Positions 5,830 to 7,294 of a stretch of DNA of 7,294 bases are shown here, piece after piece; the stretch's first letter is position 1, and each line of letters opens with the position of its first letter. The notes under the pieces are model-generated. The model made no database searches. It saw only the letters and a program-made list of their open reading frames with translations, and was not told where the DNA came from. The position numbers and the translations under genes were made by a program. The stretch is from an uncultured Kiloniellales bacterium. Its GTDB lineage: Bacteria > Pseudomonadota > Alphaproteobacteria > Kiloniellales > JAKSDN01. Location of the stretch: contig CALJXB010000270.1 in the NCBI GenBank assembly GCA_937974415.1, forward strand, positions 1-7,294, read 5' to 3'.

Positions 5830-6702
5830 GTGACGGGCATTGAGTGCATTTGGCCTGCCGAGACGATCCTGGGCGAAGCGCCGATCTGGCATGCCGATGA
5901 GGCTTGTCTTTATTGGGTCGACATAGATGGCAGGAAGGTTATGCGGATCGACCCGGCTTCGGGGACTCGCCAGGGTTTCGATCTGGAGCATGAGATCGGT
6001 TGCCTCGTTCCGCGTCATGGTGGCGGTTTCGTCGCAGGATTGGCTGCCGGCCTGGCGTATGTGGATGAGGCTTTCGCCGAGATCGAAATTTTTGCTGCGC
6101 CTGAAGCAGACCGGCCGGGGACCCGATTCAATGACGGCAAATGCGATCGTAGCGGCCGCTTCTGGGTTTCCAGCGCGGATAGGAAAGAGGCCGAGCCGCT
6201 CGGCGCACTCTATTGCCTGAATGGAACAGGCGAACTGATCCGGACGGTTTCCGGCGTCGTGACGGGCAATGGCATGAGTTGGAGTCCGGACAACCGGACC
6301 ATGTACTTCACCGACACCGGGGTGGGTGCGATTTACGCGTTCGACTATGACATCGATGCCGGGGACATTTGTAACCGACGGATCTTTACAACGGTCTATG
6401 AGAGCGAGGGTTTCCCGGACGGCTGCACCGTGGACGCTGAGGGTTTCATATGGAGCGCCCACTGGGGCGGCTGGCGGATCACGCGATACGATCCCGGTGG
6501 CGGGGTCGACCGGGTGGTGGAGATGCCGGTGCCTAATGTCACCAGCTTGGCATTCGGTGGTACCGGCCTGGATCGATTGTTCGTCACGACCGCCCGGCTC
6601 GGCATGACCGATCAAGAAATTGAGGATGCGCCCCTGTCCGGCGGGCTGTTCGCCCTCGACGTTGGGGTGCGCGGGCTCCCGGAAATGCCCTATGCCGGCT
6701 GA
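5830..6702 (+). CDS. SMP-30/gluconolactonase/LRE-family hydrolase
   Basis: This 290-residue soluble protein belongs to the six-bladed beta-propeller SMP-30 family. Its members are metal-dependent lactonases and esterases that open sugar lactones and related compounds. The full set of expected active-site residues is present, matched by eye to human SMP30: Glu16 in LGEAPIW (Glu18), Arg99 and Asn101 in RFNDGKCD (Arg101, Asn103), Asn147 in GNGMSWSPD (Asn154) and Asp198 in FPDGCTVD (Asp204). The length is normal and there is no signal peptide, so it is likely cytoplasmic and active. It starts at GTG, 36 bp after the second permease, with a reasonable Shine-Dalgarno, and is the last gene of the operon. 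An SMP-30 gene behind a polyamine-type importer is unexpected and implies that the imported compound, or a product of it, passes through a lactone or similar ester. Family is certain, substrate unknown. Confidence 0.92.
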   Translation: MTGIECIWPAETILGEAPIWHADEACLYWVDIDGRKVMRIDPASGTRQGFDLEHEIGCLVPRHGGGFVAGLAAGLAYVDEAFAEIEIFAAPEADRPGTRFNDGKCDRSGRFWVSSADRKEAEPLGALYCLNGTGELIRTVSGVVTGNGMSWSPDNRTMYFTDTGVGAIYAFDYDIDAGDICNRRIFTTVYESEGFPDGCTVDAEGFIWSAHWGGWRITRYDPGGGVDRVVEMPVPNVTSLAFGGTGLDRLFVTTARLGMTDQEIEDAPLSGGLFALDVGVRGLPEMPYAG

Positions 6703-6729
6703 TCTCCGCTCTCGACCCTAAGGCGCGGA

Positions 6730-6768
6730 AATCTGCATTAGCCAATCTCATCCGCTTGCAGATTGCAA
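6730..6768 (+). terminator. Possible terminator or 3'-end structure of the transporter operon
   Basis: AATCTGCA (6730-6737) pairs perfectly with TGCAGATT (6757-6764) over a 19-nt loop. An alternative small hairpin, TTGCA-GAT-TGCAA (6756-6768), shares bases with the right arm, so the two exclude each other. It lies 27 bp after the SMP-30 stop. No T-run follows either stem, so it is a weak intrinsic terminator at best. Confidence 0.25.
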
Positions 6769-6842
6769 ACTCAAGGTAGCTCACGTGGCGACCGTTCTGG
6801 ACCACAACAATCAGCGCGAATGGCGGCTTTCCGCTCCGCAAG

Positions 6843-6874
6843 TGGTCATTCCACCAGACTCCGGCCAATGACCA
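6843..6874. repeat. 8-bp inverted repeat
   Basis: TGGTCATT (6843-6850) and AATGACCA (6867-6874) are perfect reverse complements around a 16-nt spacer. No neighbouring gene start explains it. It may be an operator-like site, the end of a decayed element, or chance. Confidence 0.4.
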
Positions 6875-7158
6875 TTTCTGGCCGACTCTTGCCATTGGCG
6901 GCCTCAACCCGGGCGCGGCCAGGTTGACCCGAAGCTGCCGTTCCCGAGCGTTAAGGCGAACGTCGGCCATGAGACCGCAAAGCAGTCGTCTGATCCATTT
7001 AGGCCGTTAGGCACTTGACGTCTGGATCCGGTTTCGGAACCTGTGTACCATGCCAACTCCTATGGCGATCGGCCCGGCCACCGTTGGTTGACGGCTTCGG
7101 CGATGTTGGAAATCGGCAGCTTTGTGATGCGGGACACGGCCCGATCACGCGCCCGCAC

Positions 7159-7294
7159 TCACATCATGAGAAGTCGCCCAAATCCCGGAACCTTCGCCGA
7201 GCAACCGGCGTACCTAAGGCATTGCCAGAACGAAGCTTGATTACTGGTGACCACAGGTTTGCGCAGTGATCGTTCGAGCTCGTCCGCGATTTCC
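7159..7294 (-). CDS. Maleate isomerase/arylmalonate decarboxylase-type enzyme, C-terminal end (enters from right edge)
   Basis: Read on the minus strand from 7293, a frame gives 44 residues and a TGA at 7159-7161. The segment RKPVVTSNQASFWQCLRYAG, followed by VPGFGRLL, is the typical C-terminus of maleate cis-trans isomerase/arylmalonate decarboxylase-type proteins of the Asp/Glu racemase superfamily (around 240-260 residues). These act on small dicarboxylic or malonate-like acids through cysteine chemistry. The catalytic cysteines lie outside the window, so activity and exact substrate cannot be judged. The gene is convergent with the SMP-30 gene, with 456 bp between them. It may belong to the same catabolic locus or start an unrelated one. 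It contains no start codon here and was found from its C-terminal motif. Confidence 0.75.
   Translation of the reverse strand, partial: EIADELERSLRKPVVTSNQASFWQCLRYAGCSAKVPGFGRLLMM

Larger units (their letters stand above)
6703..7158. other. Non-coding stretch between convergent genes, with inverted repeats
   Basis: These 456 bp hold no convincing gene: frames on both strands are short, lack ribosome-binding sites and match no family I recognise. Visible structure includes an 8-bp inverted repeat just after the SMP-30 gene, another 8-bp repeat TGGTCATT/AATGACCA (6843-6850 with 6867-6874) and TCAACC/GGTTGA (6904-6909 with 6922-6927). The stretch could be a decayed mobile or repeat element or a neglected intergenic region. 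Confidence 0.5.

Noticed and set aside
5807..5833. Eight-codon frame (MKAREPYP) overlapping the SMP-30 GTG start
   Set aside because: It could suggest translational coupling, but it has no clear ribosome-binding site and such tiny frames are expected by chance.
5551..6615. Long minus-strand frame of 354 codons opposite the permease and SMP-30 genes
   Set aside because: It is a typical antisense shadow of G+C-rich coding DNA; both plus-strand genes are clearly real and the translated product is low-complexity Arg/Ala/Pro/Gln-rich sequence without motifs.
6584..6970. Minus-strand 128-codon frame (MADVRLNARE...)
   Set aside because: It overlaps the end of the SMP-30 gene in antisense, has no good ribosome-binding site, resembles no family, and its last third is just the complement of conserved SMP-30 coding sequence.
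7015..7042. TTGACG at 7015-7020 as a plus-strand -35 box
   Set aside because: No acceptable -10 hexamer follows at 16-18 bp and no plus-strand gene lies downstream.
7057..7158. Minus-strand GTG frame directly after the maleate isomerase-type stop (VRARDRAV..., about 33 codons)
   Set aside because: It is very short, unrecognised and has no Shine-Dalgarno of its own; the adjacent TGA-GTG could be chance.
7015..7269. Plus-strand frames of 84 and 65 codons (7015-7269, 7043-7240)
   Set aside because: Both run antisense into the conserved C-terminus of the maleate isomerase-type gene and have no ribosome-binding site or family features.

Overview
The window is G+C-rich with strong G/C preference at third codon positions. 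The gene types (a Tat-exported polyamine-type binding protein, a trimethylamine-dehydrogenase-type flavoenzyme, a LuxR-type regulator with a non-AHL sensor domain) suggest an alphaproteobacterium, most likely a rhizobial or related soil or plant-associated lineage. This placement is inferred from gene style only. No rRNA, tRNA, CRISPR array or intact insertion sequence is visible.

Left arm, minus strand: the first 129 codons of a TMADH/DMADH-family flavoprotein run off the left edge (start at 387). A LuxR-type regulator (706-1527) is transcribed toward it. The 318 bp between them hold a GC-rich hairpin and a possible 58-codon gene (434-610) with a near-perfect Shine-Dalgarno. Neither lane-filling feature has a known function.

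Centre, plus strand: a 163-bp divergent region (1528-1690) with a 20-bp imperfect palindrome and a second related AT-rich site separates luxR from a five-gene operon. The operon order is ATPase (1691), Tat-exported binding protein (2904), permease 1 (4095), permease 2 (4984) and an SMP-30/gluconolactonase-type hydrolase (GTG start, 5830). The first four make a complete PotABCD-class importer.

Right arm: 456 bp with no convincing gene but several inverted repeats (6703-7158), then the last 44 codons of a maleate isomerase/arylmalonate decarboxylase-type (Asp/Glu racemase superfamily) enzyme. It enters from the right edge on the minus strand, convergent with the operon.

Working together (inference): the regulator probably senses a small molecule and controls both arms. 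The importer brings in an organic cation or amine, the flavoenzyme oxidatively N-dealkylates it, and the SMP-30 protein opens a lactone or related ester. Two pocket positions argue against the textbook substrates. The flavoenzyme has Glu where TMADH has Tyr60, and the binding protein has Leu where E. coli PotD has the amine-binding Glu171. The cluster therefore looks like an uptake and catabolism locus for a nitrogen compound that is neither trimethylamine nor spermidine.
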